DNA from: Streptomyces antimycoticus
GTDB lineage: Bacteria > Actinomycetota > Actinomycetes > Streptomycetales > Streptomycetaceae
Length of the DNA: 64,000 bases
Assembly (NCBI RefSeq): GCF_005405925.1
Contig: NZ_BJHV01000001.1
Coordinates: 2,480,001-2,544,000, forward strand
Direction of reading: 5' to 3'
Shown: one piece after another, positions 1-11,394 of the stretch
Layout of the letters: each line of letters begins with the position of its first letter
Position numbering within the stretch: the stretch's first letter is position 1
The notes under the pieces: generated by a model
Told to the model about the DNA's origin: nothing
Databases searched by the model: none
Seen by the model: the letters and a program-made list of their open reading frames with translations, nothing else
Program-made: the position numbers and the translations under genes

Positions 1-118
1 CCGTGAACGGACGCCGGTGAGATCTCCGTGGAACAGCACCGCTGCCTCTGGTCTGTGCGCAGGACGATCCGTTAAGTAGGCGTTGGCGTGATCCCAGTGT
101 CGGCGACGGGTGAATCGT

Positions 119-1852
119 AGTTCTGGATCACTTTCCGTGCAGCGTTGACGGACAGTCACGGACCCGACCCGGCCGCTGGACGGTCACACGGCCAGAAGGA
201 CGCGCTTGCGTAGCAGGGCCAGGCCGGCCCGGCCGAACATCTGCCGCTTCAGCATCTTGATCCGGTTCACCTGCCCCTCCACCGCCCCCGAGCTGAACGG
301 CAACGTCAGCCCCGCCTCCACCGCCCGAAGATCACACCCGATCCCGTTCACGAACGACACCAGTTCGGGCAGGTTGCCTGCCTTCACGCTGTCGATCCAG
401 GCCGCGAGCTTGTGACCGGCTCGCGTGTTCATAATCTCGGCGAAGGCCCGGACGTGCTCGGCGGTGGCGTCGAGCTGCGGACAGCGGGCGAGGATGGCCT
501 TGAGCTGCAGAGTCTCGTCCTGGGTGAGGCTGTCGGGGTGGCGGGTGATCCAGCCGGTGACGTCCCGGACCGACGGAGGCCGACGTGCCCGGTCGGCGGG
601 CTTGGCTCCCGCACGCAGTGGCTGGAGGTAGTCGCGGACCACCGAGTAGCCGCCGCGGAATCCGGCGGCCTTGATCTCTTCGAAGAGCTGCTTGGCGCTG
701 GTGCAGCCCTCCCGCCACCGCTGATGCAGGTAGGGCTTGTAGTCGTCGAGGACACTCGCGCGGCCCTGCCACTTGCCCGCGCTCAGCTCCTCGGCGGTGG
801 CGGCGCGGGCGAACTTGCGCACGGTGTTGCGGGCCAGGCCGAGCTCGCGGCTGATCTCGCGCAGGGTGAGCCCCTTGTCGATCAGGGCGTGTATCTCCTG
901 GTGCCGGTCGCGGGTGCGGTCGGCGCACCAGTGGGCGGCGCGTTCTGCCTTCGCGGCCTCCGTGATCTTCTCCAGTTCAGCGGCCGCGGCGGCGGAGGCC
1001 TCCGTGTTGGGCGGCGGTTCCGGGGTGCGCAGGTGGGTGGAGTGCTTGGTCACGCAGCGGTCCACGGCTTCGGTGAGGTTGTGGAACAGGTGCCAGCGGT
1101 CCGCGACTTGCACGGCATCCGGGGCGCCGAGGCGGGCGCCTTCGGCGTAGCCGCTGGCGCGGTCGCGGCAGATGATCTCGACGCCGGGGTGCTCGGACAG
1201 CCAGCGGGCCAGGGTCGCCGACTCCCGATCGGGCAGCAGGTCGATCGGGCGGTGGGTCTCGACATCGATCAGCACGGTGCCGTAGACGTGGCCCTTGCGC
1301 AGCGCGAAGTCGTCGACGCCGAGCACGCGCGGCGTCACAGCCGGTGGGTCCGGCAGGGCGTGGATCAGCCGCAGCAGCGTGGAGCGGCTGACGGCCGCGC
1401 TGAGCACGGCGGCCAGGCGGCCTCCGGCTCGCCCGGCCAGCATCAGCGCGACCATCTGCAAGACGACGTTCAGCCGCTGGCTTCTGCGCCCGTGCCGGAA
1501 GGTGAGCCCGTCGATCTGCTCGACGAACGTCGTCCGGGGGCACGACGCCGCCGGGCAGCGGAACCGCCGGACCTGCAGGTGTACGACCACCGGCCGGCCG
1601 CCCACCGCGGCATCCGCCAGGCGGCGCTGGTAGCAGCTGTGGACTCGCCGGGATCTCGTCCGCAGGCCGGGCAGACAGCCTCGCCCGCGCACGCGCGGGC
1701 GGTCACGGTGACCGAGTCCTCGCTGAGTTCGACCCGTCGACCTGCAGGCTGTCCAGGTCAGCGAACAGGACGTCCTCTATCTCCACATCGCTCACGGGCC
1801 TGGATCATCAGGCACGCACACGCGGCGGCGCCGGGAAGAACCGAAAGTGATC
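119..1852 (-). mobile_element. ISL3-family insertion sequence, copy A
   Basis: This ISL3-type element carries one transposase on the minus strand. The left end near 119-140 reads ttctggatcactttccgtgc, and the inner right end (1836-1852, minus strand) reads gatcactttcggttcttc, so both ends share the core GATCACTTTC. The right terminal repeat stops after gatc at 1852, where it meets an inverted fragment of a second copy. That join implies a rearrangement rather than clean insertion. Boundaries are read by eye and may be off by several bases; no target-site duplication could be identified. Confidence 0.7.
184..1795 (-). pseudogene. ISL3-family transposase with two single-base frameshifts near the N-terminus
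   Basis: DDE transposase of the ISL3 family. The uninterrupted frame is 184-1692 and holds the catalytic core: GVDDFALRKG with the first Asp, CRDRASGY and DRWHLFHNL around the second, and a C-terminal SSGAVEGQVNRIK carrying the Glu. The expected N-terminus (VEDVLFADLDSLQV, then VELSEDSVTVTARA and the CPACG zinc knuckle) lies just upstream but in two other frames. Restoring one C near 1733-1736 and one G near 1660 joins everything into one protein starting at a GTG around 1795. Both lesions are one-base losses in C/G runs, so sequencing error is as likely as decay. The family assignment is firm; whether it is active is unknown. Confidence 0.8.
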
Positions 1853-2107
1853 GTAAGAGGCTGGTGTCGTTCGTGAACGGGATCGGGTGTGATCTTCGGG
1901 CGGTGGAGGCGGGGCTGACGTTGCCGTTCAGCTCGGGGGCGGTGGAGGGGCAGGTGAACCGGATCAAGATGCTGAAGCGGCAGATGTTCGGCCGGGCCGA
2001 CCTGGCCCTGCTACGCAAGCGCGTCCTTCTGGCCGTGTGACCGTCCAGCGGCCGGGTCGGGTCCGTGACCGTCCGTCAACACTGCACGGAAAGTGATCCA
2101 GAACCAG
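1853..2107 (+). mobile_element. Inverted 3' fragment of a second ISL3 copy
   Basis: This stretch repeats, on the opposite strand, the 3' end of the ISL3 element at 119-370. It encodes the last about 60 residues of the transposase (LVSFVNGIGCDLRAVE... to RKRVLLAV, stop at 2038-2040), then the same terminal sequence ending in ggaaagtgatccagaacc. It differs from copy A at a few bases (for example an Ala-Gly versus Ala-Asp change near the end). With copy A it forms a roughly 250-bp inverted repeat about 1.5 kb apart. Only the 3' end is present, so it cannot be autonomous. Confidence 0.8.
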
Positions 2108-2460
2108 ACTTCGACCGACGCCGAGACCCAGGTTTGCAAGTCGGCAGTGAGACTCTCGTACCAAGCCAAGCCGCGAGTGTTGCAGTCCTTGCACAGCAGT
2201 CCTCGTACGCACTGTCCGCAAGAGGTTGGACCGGAACAGCAGCGATGGTCATGATCAATGTGCCACCACGACGGCCCTTCCATTGAGGAGTCGCCTCCCA
2301 GGCTGCCGCAGAGGGGCAGGTGTCATCCTGAACTCTGAGGATTGCATTGACACGAGCACGCGTCAGGTTGTGTCGCCGTGCCTGCCGTTCGGCGTTGCGG
2401 CACCGCGCACATATCCTCCCCTTGGGTCCCGCATCGACCCGCCAAAGCTTGTCGAAGCAC
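2108..2460 (-). pseudogene. Endonuclease VII-like (His-Me finger) gene remnant
   Basis: Minus-strand remnant of a phage-type recombination endonuclease VII domain. Reading through one shift gives [15 protein letters not shown], then [19 protein letters not shown] and TRGLAWYE. That is a CxxC knuckle, the catalytic HIDHDH and a second CxxC, in the family's order. The frameshift near 2317-2325 falls in a C-run (four C where five would restore CPLCG). The 5' end is replaced by the terminus of the IS starting at 2461 and the 3' end is cut by the ISL3 fragment, so the gene is truncated at both ends. The family normally cleaves branched DNA or is a phage HNH-like nuclease; this remnant is not functional. 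Confidence 0.65.
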
Positions 2461-3701
2461 TGCGGGTGCCGATAAATCATCCACGCAGGTCGGGAGACTG
2501 ATCGCGGATCTCCAGTTCTCCTCGACCTTCACGCCGGGTGCCTTCACCCGCTCAGGGTCCTGGCGGCATCATGATCTGTCGTGCTGCTGCGCCTGGCCTA
2601 CCTCACCGCGACCAACGCCCTTGCCTTCCTACGCCTCCTGCCGATGAGCGACAGAGACAAGGACATCGAGATCCTCGTACTCCGGCACCAACTGCTCGTC
2701 CTCCAGCGCCAGGTCGGCAAACCGACCCTCACCGACAGCGACCGCGCCATCCTCGCCGGCCTGCTCCACCACCTCCCCAAAGACAGACTGCGGCACCTTC
2801 TGCCGCTGGTCCGCCCCGACACAGTGTTGCGCTGGCATCGCAATCTGCTCAGGCGACGCCATGCCACGACCTGCGTACCCAAGCGACGCGGACGCCCACG
2901 CACCATCCGATCGATCCGCGCCCTGACCCTGCGCCTGGCCAGGGAAAATGCCTCGTGGGGATATCGCCGGATCCACGGCGAACTCGCCGCACTGGGGATC
3001 AGGGTAGCCGCCTCCACTGTCTGGGAGATCCTCCGCGAGCATGGCGTCCCGCCCGCACCCGCACGGCAGAGCACCACCTGGGCCGATTTTCTGCGCAGCC
3101 AGGCCAAGGCTCTTCTCGCCTGCGATCCGTTCGAAGTCCGCACTCTGACGGGGGCGCGCCTCTACGTCTTCGCTGTCATCGAGCACACCACCCGTCGCAT
3201 CCGGATCCTCGGCGCCACGGCACACCCCACCGCGGAGTGGATCGTGCAGCTCGGACGCAACCTGCTGATGGATCTCGAGGACGCGGGTGCGAGGGCACGG
3301 TTCCTGATCCGCGACCGGGACTCGAAGTTCACAACTGCCTTCGACGTCCTCATGGCCGATGCCGGTCTCAAGGTCGTCACCACCGGTATTCGGATACCAC
3401 GGATGAACTCGGTCATGGAGCGCTGGATACAGACCTGCCGCACCGAACTCCTGGACCGGACCTTGATCTGGAACCAGAGCCACCTCCTCCACGCACTGCG
3501 CGAGTACGAATCCTTCTACAACGAGCACCGCCCGCACAGGGCCCTGGAACAAGCCGCTCCATGCCGCCCACTACCCGCACCCATCACCCAACAAGCCCAA
3601 CTCGCCCACCTGAAAATCGACCGACGAGACCGACTCGGCGGAACCCTCCACGAGTACGGACGTGCCGCATGACCAGGCCGGATGTTCTATCGGCACCCGC
3701 A
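2461..3701 (+). mobile_element. IS3/IS481-like insertion sequence
   Basis: The ends form an inverted repeat: 2461-2474 reads tgcgggtgccgata, and 3688-3701 read on the minus strand gives the same 14 bases. Beyond the core the ends stay similar (aaatcatcc versus gaacatcc). One rve-type transposase fills the element. It sits inside the 5' part of the endonuclease VII-like gene on its left and abuts the long tRNA-Pro-associated repeat on its right. A solo copy of the same terminal sequence, with one indel, is at 5461-5481. Confidence 0.75.
2581..3672 (+). CDS. IS3/IS481-like transposase with integrase core
   Basis: DDE transposase of 363 residues that would catalyse cut and strand transfer of its own IS. 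A hydrophobic N-terminal stretch leads into SDRDKDIEILVLRHQ, which begins the HTH region (about 22-130). The rve core (about 165-330) has its first Asp in LLACDPFEV, the second in RDRDSKFT, and Glu in NSVMERWIQTCRTE. Relatives normally read CDFFEV, so the Pro may reduce activity. The GTG at 2581 gives the family's usual start (MLLRLAYL). The frame is intact, so the element could still be mobile. Confidence 0.85.
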   Translation: MLLRLAYLTATNALAFLRLLPMSDRDKDIEILVLRHQLLVLQRQVGKPTLTDSDRAILAGLLHHLPKDRLRHLLPLVRPDTVLRWHRNLLRRRHATTCVPKRRGRPRTIRSIRALTLRLARENASWGYRRIHGELAALGIRVAASTVWEILREHGVPPAPARQSTTWADFLRSQAKALLACDPFEVRTLTGARLYVFAVIEHTTRRIRILGATAHPTAEWIVQLGRNLLMDLEDAGARARFLIRDRDSKFTTAFDVLMADAGLKVVTTGIRIPRMNSVMERWIQTCRTELLDRTLIWNQSHLLHALREYESFYNEHRPHRALEQAAPCRPLPAPITQQAQLAHLKIDRRDRLGGTLHEYGRAA

Positions 3702-4131
3702 CTGTCTCGCTGCGGCGCCACAGAGCCGGATACGGCGCTCATGCCCTGGGAGTGCCCCATCTGCCGGCAAACGCCAAGGGGCTTTACCTCGCCTTGACGT
3801 AGGCCACCTACAGCGACCAGGATGCCCGCGTGCCCACCGCCTACCGAAACCGACCCGGAGAGATCACCAGCCCCCCGTTCCCCTGTCGCATGGGGAGCGC
3901 GGCTCCGTGCTCCCCATGCGACAGGGGGTCGGGAGCCGACAAGGGGCCTTATGCCTCTCGATGCACAGAGCATCCGAAATCAATAGGGTGACGCCAGGGG
4001 CCTACGGTTGACGACGGCGCACAGGGGCGCGGTACGCGCTGTAGGTGTACCGGATCGGGTGACGGACGAATCGGGCACCGTTGACACGTCTGCGAGTTGG
4101 GAGCACGAGGGCTCCCCATCGCTCCCAGCCG
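3702..4131. repeat. Left copy of a diverged long direct repeat next to tRNA-Pro sequence
   Basis: There is no convincing gene here. The whole stretch aligns by eye with 31949-32380, shifted by about 28.25 kb, at clearly less than full identity: shared blocks include cgccttgac, ctgtcgcatggggagc and gttgacacgtctgcgag. Inside it, 3881-3898 and 3909-3926 form a perfect 18-bp inverted repeat with a 10-nt loop. The right-hand copy keeps a hairpin at the same place but with a different stem. The stretch is probably a terminal region of an integrated element or ancestral sequence downstream of the tRNA. Confidence 0.65.
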
Positions 4132-4235
4132 GGAAACGGTTAAGGCCGCTCCCGCTACCCGCGGAAACGGCCTCCGACCTGCGAAAACGCTGGTCGGGAC
4201 GACAGGATTTGAACCTGCGACCCCTTGACCCCCAG
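4132..4235. repeat. Putative attachment-site repeat (attL-like) with 3' part of tRNA-Pro
   Basis: These 104 bases are identical to 32381-32484. Positions 4191-4235 are the 3' 45 nt of tRNA-Pro read on the minus strand: CCA end, acceptor strand, T-arm and anticodon-stem region. Identity stops abruptly at 4236, within the anticodon loop/stem. A partial tRNA 3' end at one side and an intact tRNA at the other side, in the same orientation, is the classic product of site-specific integration into a tRNA gene. Which recombinase acted cannot be told from the window. Confidence 0.7.
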
Positions 4236-4813
4236 CCGCGCGGCAACTCTCCGCAACGATCGGTATCGGTCTATAGCAGACCGCCTCGAAGCCGTACACC
4301 GCCGTACAGAGCAAGAGAACACCGCTCCCAACGCCCGACCCCCGAACACGTCCCTCCTGCCGCCGCAACGCTTCACTCCAACACCATGACCATCCGCCGA
4401 CCCGGATGCCGTCATGAACCGCACACCTTCACTCCACACAACGCCCCCGGGGAACTTACAGCCGCCCCGAATCCGAGCGCCCCTCTTCCGACATCACCAG
4501 CCTGGAATCACACCCGCCCAACATCCTCAGCGCCTCGCGGGAGTCGTCCCACGCGCTCCCGGAGCAGGAGTCGAGGAAACCGAACCCCTGGACGATCTAC
4601 GGGGTGCGGCGCACTCAACGAACACCGTTAGTGCCAGCCATTCATACGCCCAGGCCGCAGGCTTGATCATCAAACGGAGCCCGCTATGCGGCTTTGCGCG
4701 CGCGCAAGACCGCAGCGACACCCGCACGACCATCAATCCTCAAACGACACCACTTCAACGCCTCATACTGCTATCATTTTGAAGGTCGCCATCCCCGACG
4801 AAAGGAGTTTTCG
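4236..4813. other. Non-coding stretch at the inner left edge of the island
   Basis: I see no supported gene in these about 580 bases. Open frames here are short, lack ribosome-binding sites and have no recognisable family. The first bases after 4235 differ completely from the tRNA-Pro gene and so should belong to the element. The last 14 bases contain the ribosome-binding site (aaaggag, 4801-4807) of the downstream antitoxin gene, so its promoter probably lies in the AT-richer stretch around 4740-4795. Confidence 0.5.
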
Positions 4814-5026
4814 ATGTCGCGCACCATGATCGATCTCGACGATGAGATGGTGGAACACGCCATGCGCCTGTACGGCGTGAAGACGAAGGCCAAGGCTGTG
4901 CGCATGGCCATGGAGGAAGCTGTCAAGCGTCGGCTGCGACAGGAGGGCATCGACGCGATCAAGTCCGGTGACCTGGACCTGACCTACGACAGCCGGACGG
5001 AGCCCGACAGCAGGAACGTGGCGTGA
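4814..5026 (+). CDS. vapB: VapB-type antitoxin
   Basis: A 70-residue protein. It starts MSRTMIDLDDEMVEHAMRLY and continues GVKTKAKAVRMAMEEA, the short ribbon-helix-helix pattern of actinobacterial VapB/type II antitoxins, followed by a basic-then-acidic tail that would wrap the toxin. The ATG at 4814 has a good ribosome-binding site (aaaggag, 6 bases upstream). Its TGA overlaps the GTG of the PIN-domain toxin gene, so the two are translationally coupled. Such antitoxins usually bind their own promoter with the toxin and repress it. Confidence 0.85.
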   Translation: MSRTMIDLDDEMVEHAMRLYGVKTKAKAVRMAMEEAVKRRLRQEGIDAIKSGDLDLTYDSRTEPDSRNVA

Positions 5027-5442
5027 GTGAGCGCTTCCTGATCGACAACTCCGCCCTCCAGCGATGGCGTAAGCCGAAGGTGGCCGAGGTCCTCGACCCA
5101 CTCCACGAGGATGGCGTACTGGCTGTGTGCGGACCGGTCGAGATGGAGGTGATGTACTCCGCACGCAACGACAACGACGCGAAGCGCCTGCACTGGTTCC
5201 TGTCCGGCTTCGACTACCTGCCGATGCCCGACGAAGTGTGGGACCGGGCCAAAGACATCCAGCGACAGGCCATCACCAAAGGCAACCACCGCGCACTGTC
5301 CATGCCTGACCTGCTGATCGCCGCAGCAGCCGAACGACATGCGGTGACCGTGCTGCACTACGACCAGGACTACGACATGATCGCCGCCATAACAGGCCAG
5401 CCCATGAAGTGGGTCACGGAGGCAGGCACAGCGGACCACTGA
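5023..5442 (+). CDS. vapC: VapC-type PIN-domain toxin ribonuclease
   Basis: A PIN-domain ribonuclease of 139 residues, the usual VapC length. The acidic metal-binding set is visible: Asp8 in FLIDNS, Glu40/Glu42 in GPVEMEV, Asp96 in MPDLLIAAAA and Asp114/Asp116 in HYDQDYD. The family cleaves tRNA or rRNA and arrests growth when freed from VapB. The start is a GTG at 5023 overlapping the vapB stop by four bases (GTGA). All key residues are present, so it is probably active. Its position just inside the left edge of a putative island fits a stabilising addiction module. Confidence 0.88.
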   Translation: MSERFLIDNSALQRWRKPKVAEVLDPLHEDGVLAVCGPVEMEVMYSARNDNDAKRLHWFLSGFDYLPMPDEVWDRAKDIQRQAITKGNHRALSMPDLLIAAAAERHAVTVLHYDQDYDMIAAITGQPMKWVTEAGTADH

Positions 5443-5460
5443 CTTCACTGCCCAGGACGC

Positions 5461-5766
5461 TGCGGGTGCCGAATAATCATCCTGAAGGGTGTCTTTATTG
5501 CCCTACGGTGGTTGACCTGGGGCTTTACGATCGTCCGAGTATGGGCATGATCACTGATCGTGGGTCTGCGACTGCTCTACCTGATCTTCTGCCGTCTGCT
5601 GGGCTGCTTCCTTTTGCTGGGCCGCTCGACCGCCGCGAACAACGCCGAGATCCTCGCGCTTCGCCATGAGGTCGCCGTCCTGCGCCGGCAGATCGAGCGC
5701 CCGCGGCTCTCATGGGCCGATCGTGCAGTGCTCTCCGCTCTCGCACGGCACCTGCCACCCGCCTTA
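5461..5766 (+). pseudogene. Truncated IS3/IS481-like transposase, N-terminal part only
   Basis: Positions 5461-5481 look like a lone end of the IS found at 2461. From about 5481 the sequence cctgaagggtgtctttattg is the terminus of a different IS. The reading frame from about 5560 ([14 protein letters not shown], then [18 protein letters not shown] and [17 protein letters not shown]) closely matches the first about 70 residues of the transposase encoded at 5792-6910 on the other strand. The match ends at about 5766, where the intact element begins. It lacks the catalytic core and is dead. The two copies face each other. Confidence 0.8.
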
Positions 5767-8308
<2,542 letters not shown>

Positions 8309-8315
8309 GCCCGGC

Positions 8316-8507
8316 TTGACGTACCGAGCCGACCGCCCCGGCGGGACATCCGTCCTTACGCCTCCTTCCGCCCAACTGCCGACGGCGGTCCTCACCGAAC
8401 TGCTGGGCATCAGCCCCGAGACCGCCACCGCCTGGACCCAGTCTGGCGGCCACTGGGCTCGATACGCCGCAGAACTCCACGGTCGGCCCCGCCCCCAGCT
8501 TCGCTGA
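8316..8507 (+). pseudogene. C-terminal fragment of a second recombinase-like protein
   Basis: The frame encodes QLPTAVLTELLGISPETATA followed by WTQSGGHWARYAAEL and a stop. This aligns with the last about 50 residues of the upstream gene (DLPPVVLARLLGLNINSAER) and with the typical tail of this protein family. Nothing of the rest of the protein precedes it, so it is a fragment left by tandem duplication or recombination. It has no ribosome-binding site of its own and is unlikely to be expressed usefully. Confidence 0.55.
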
Positions 8508-8523
8508 GCCGCACAGCGGGCGC

Positions 8524-10182
8524 TAGCCTCGGGCTTTCATGAAGTGGGCTGTCCGACGGGTGGTCAGGCAAACGAAAAGTGCCTCTGACCAGCAAGAATG
8601 AGGATTGTAGAGGTCCTTGTTCCTGCCACCGTCGGAGACACTTCCCAGGTGAAGAAGCGGGTCCTATCCCGCGTCCGCGTTGAGGGCGGTGGCCGGGCGG
8701 TGGTGTCCCAGGCCGGGGCCGTATTGCTGGTCGAGACGGTCCGCAAGGCCGGGCTTGACAAGGCGATATTGGCGGCCCTGACGCCATGGCGACGTCCGAG
8801 GGCGGTGCACGATCCGGGCAAGATCCTGCTGGACGTGGCCCTGGCGGTCGCTCTGGGCGGGGACTGTCGCGGATGTCGGAACGCTGCGGGCCGAGCCGGC
8901 CGTGTTCGACCCGGTGGCCTCCGACCCGACCCTCTCCCGCCTCGTCGACGCTCTGGCCGCGGCGGGCCCGAAAGCCCTGACCGCGATCCGGTCGGCACGA
9001 GCCGAAACGCGCGAGCGCGTCTGGAGCCTGGCCGGAGCCTCATCGCCGGACAGCAACGTGCAGGTGATCGTGGACCTGGACGGGGTGCTGGTGCTGGCCC
9101 ACTCCGAAAAGCAGGACGCCACCGCGACCTGGAAGAAGACCTTCGGACACCACCCGCTGCTGGGCTTCGTCGATCACGGAAGCGGCGGGAGCGGAGAGCC
9201 GGTGGCCGGCCTGCTGCGGACGGGGCAACGCAGGCAGCAACACCGCCGCCGACCACATCACCGCCACCCAACTCGCCCTGGCCCAAATGCCGAAGAAGTA
9301 CCGGCGCGGGCGCCATCCCTGATCCGCACCGACTCCGCGGGCTGGACCCACGAGTTCGTCGCCTGGCTCGCGAAGCGCGGCCGGTGGCTGTCCTACTCGG
9401 TAGGCATGACCACCACCGACGCCATCCACCACGCCGTCCTCAAGATCCCGCCCGCCGCGTGGACAGTGGCCGTCGAACCGGGCGGCGAGATCCGCGACGG
9501 AGCCTGGGTCGCCGAACTCGACGGTGACTGCCTGACCGGCTGGCCGAAAGGGATGCGGCTGATCGTCCGCAAGGAACGCCCTCACCCTGGAGCGCAGCTG
9601 CGCTTCACCGACACTGACGGCCTGCGGCTCACCGCGTTCGCCACCAACACCACCGGCGATCCGATCGCCGCACTCGAACTGCGGCACCGTCGGCGCGCGA
9701 GGGCCGAGGACCGCATCCGAGCCGCCCGCGCCACCGGCCTGCGCAACCTGCCCCTGCACGACACCGCCCAGAACCACATCTGGCTGGAGATCGTCCAGAT
9801 CGCCCTCGACCTGCTGGCCTGGATGCCCATGCTCGCCCTGACCGGCGAAACCCGCAGGTGGGAGCCCCGTCGCCTACGGCTCCGTCTCTTCTCCGCCGCC
9901 GCCCAGATCGTCACGACCGCCCGCCGCCGGCACCTGAGATTCACAACCCACTGGCCCTGGACCGGCGTGATCACCAAAGCCCTGGCACGACTGGAAGCCC
10001 TCCCGAACCCTGGCTGACCAGCGCGTTCCCGTCCCTACGAGCATCACCACCCCGACCGGAACCGTGGAACCCGGCGCCCCACCCCGCGCGACAGCCGGGC
10101 CATCACGCTGCCCACCACCAGCCCGAACAACTGAAACGGCCCGCCGAAGAAACCGCCAGACCGTCACGAAAGATGGAGGCTA
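8524..10182 (+). mobile_element. IS1380-family insertion sequence, copy 1
   Basis: The left end is tagcctcgggctttcatgaa (8524 onward). The right end read on the minus strand is tagcctccatctttcgtgac (ending at 10182). These imperfect terminal repeats match those of a second copy at 20554-22210 in the same orientation. The two copies enclose about 10.4 kb of genes and could have acted as a composite transposon, although both transposase frames are now interrupted. Confidence 0.75.
8649..10017 (+). pseudogene. IS1380-family transposase, frameshifted (copy 1)
   Basis: Compared with copy 2, the protein is spread over frames. The N-terminus (VKKRVLSRVRVEG to VALGGDC) is in one frame. A two-base loss near 8870 moves the rest (DVGTLRAEPAVFDPVASD...) to another. 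A one-base gain in a G-run near 9222 and a one-base loss in a C-run near 9318 put about 32 codons out of frame. The DDE parts are otherwise readable: DLDGVLVLAHS, IRTDSAGWTHEFV, and RNLPLHDTAQN with WLEIVQIALDLLAWM. It would be inactive as written, but the homopolymer changes could be sequence errors. Confidence 0.8.
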
Positions 10183-10514
10183 AGCAGCAAGTGGATCAAG
10201 TATCCGATCCATTTCCGGCGCGATTTCACGGGCCATTCTGCAGGGGCGGGCCGGCGGCGCACGCGAGTGCCCTCGTCAGCTGCTCGGCGACATACTGGGC
10301 GGCCTCACTCGGCCACCGCACGCGTGAGCGGTCATCCGGGCAGAGGCCAGCATCGGCCCGGCATCGCTCGGCGGGCCACGGCGGATCTCGTATAGCCCAC
10401 GGTCTGGGCGCCGAAATGGCCCCGAATCCAGGACCACGACATGCCTAGGCTGGGTACTGAACGGGCTATACCCCATGAATCGGGTGGCTCGGGTGAATCG
10501 AGGAGGTCTTGATC

Positions 10515-11387
10515 ATGCGCATCTTCGTTGCCGGCGCCACCGGCGTAGTCGGCCGGGTGCTGATTCCCCAACTGATCGCCGCCGGGCACCAGGTGAGCGG
10601 CATCTCCCGCTCTTCCGCGGGCATGGCCGGTCTACGCCACCAAGGCGCCACCGCCTTCCAAGGGGATGTCTTTGACCGCGACGCGCTCAAGCAGATCGTG
10701 GTCGAAGCTGCTCCGGACGTAGTCATGCAGCAGCTCACCGACCTTTCCACTGCGGACAGTGAGGCCACCGACACCGTCCGTCGCCTCGGAACGCGCAACC
10801 TGGTGGAGGCTGCCAAGAACGCCGGCGTCCAAAGGATCGTCGCCCAGTCCCTTGCCTTCGGTTACGCACCGGGAGATGCCCCGGCGGACGAGTCCGCCCC
10901 ACTCGATCGCGATGCCGAAGAGCAGCGCCGAGGCATGGTCGAAGGGGTCGAGGCATTGGAGGAGACGGCTGCCGAACTGCGCGACGCCGTCCTCCTGCGC
11001 TACGGCGTCCTCTACGGCCCCGGCACCTGGTACGCACCCGACGGCCCTGCCGCCGCGGCGCTCGCCGGCGATCCTGCCGCCTCCTTCCTCGGCAGCGTGG
11101 AGGCGAACGACTCCGTGGTGTCCTTCGTCCACGTGCGCGACGCGGCGCGCGCGGCTGTCGACGCTCTCGAATGGCCGTCCGGCCCGGTGAACATCACCGA
11201 CGACGAACCCGCCGCGGCCCGCGAGTGGGTACCGGTCTACGCCGCCTCCCTCGGACTGCCCGCTCCCCGACCGACGTCGGGCAAGCTCGACTGGGCCCGG
11301 GGTGCCACCAACACCCTCGCCCGCAGCCGCGGCTGGCAGCCGGAGTTCCCCAGCTGGCGCACGGGGTTCGCCGCACAACTCTCCTGA
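10515..11387 (+). CDS. NAD(P)-binding epimerase/reductase, extended SDR type (paralogue 1)
   Basis: A 290-residue Rossmann protein. The nucleotide-binding motif GATGVVGR is at residues 7-14; RRLGTRNLVEAAKNAGVQRI follows; and the active-site region is LRYGVLYGPGTWY. The pattern matches NAD-dependent epimerase/dehydratase or NmrA-like oxidoreductases; the substrate is unknown. The ATG at 10515 has a strong AGGAGG ten bases upstream and is preferred over the TTG six bases earlier. A hairpin follows the stop. It is clearly homologous over its full length to the protein encoded at 19518-20393; the two lie near opposite ends of the IS1380-flanked cassette. Confidence 0.75.
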   Translation: MRIFVAGATGVVGRVLIPQLIAAGHQVSGISRSSAGMAGLRHQGATAFQGDVFDRDALKQIVVEAAPDVVMQQLTDLSTADSEATDTVRRLGTRNLVEAAKNAGVQRIVAQSLAFGYAPGDAPADESAPLDRDAEEQRRGMVEGVEALEETAAELRDAVLLRYGVLYGPGTWYAPDGPAAAALAGDPAASFLGSVEANDSVVSFVHVRDAARAAVDALEWPSGPVNITDDEPAAAREWVPVYAASLGLPAPRPTSGKLDWARGATNTLARSRGWQPEFPSWRTGFAAQLS

Positions 11388-11394
11388 CGGAAGG

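Noticed and set aside
412..2040. Plus-strand open frame of 542 codons
   Set aside because: It runs antisense over the ISL3 transposase and only its last about 60 codons (the inverted 3' fragment) encode real protein sequence.
4191..4235. A second tRNA-Pro gene
   Set aside because: Only the 3' half is present; the D-arm and 5' acceptor strand are missing, so it is an attachment-site remnant.
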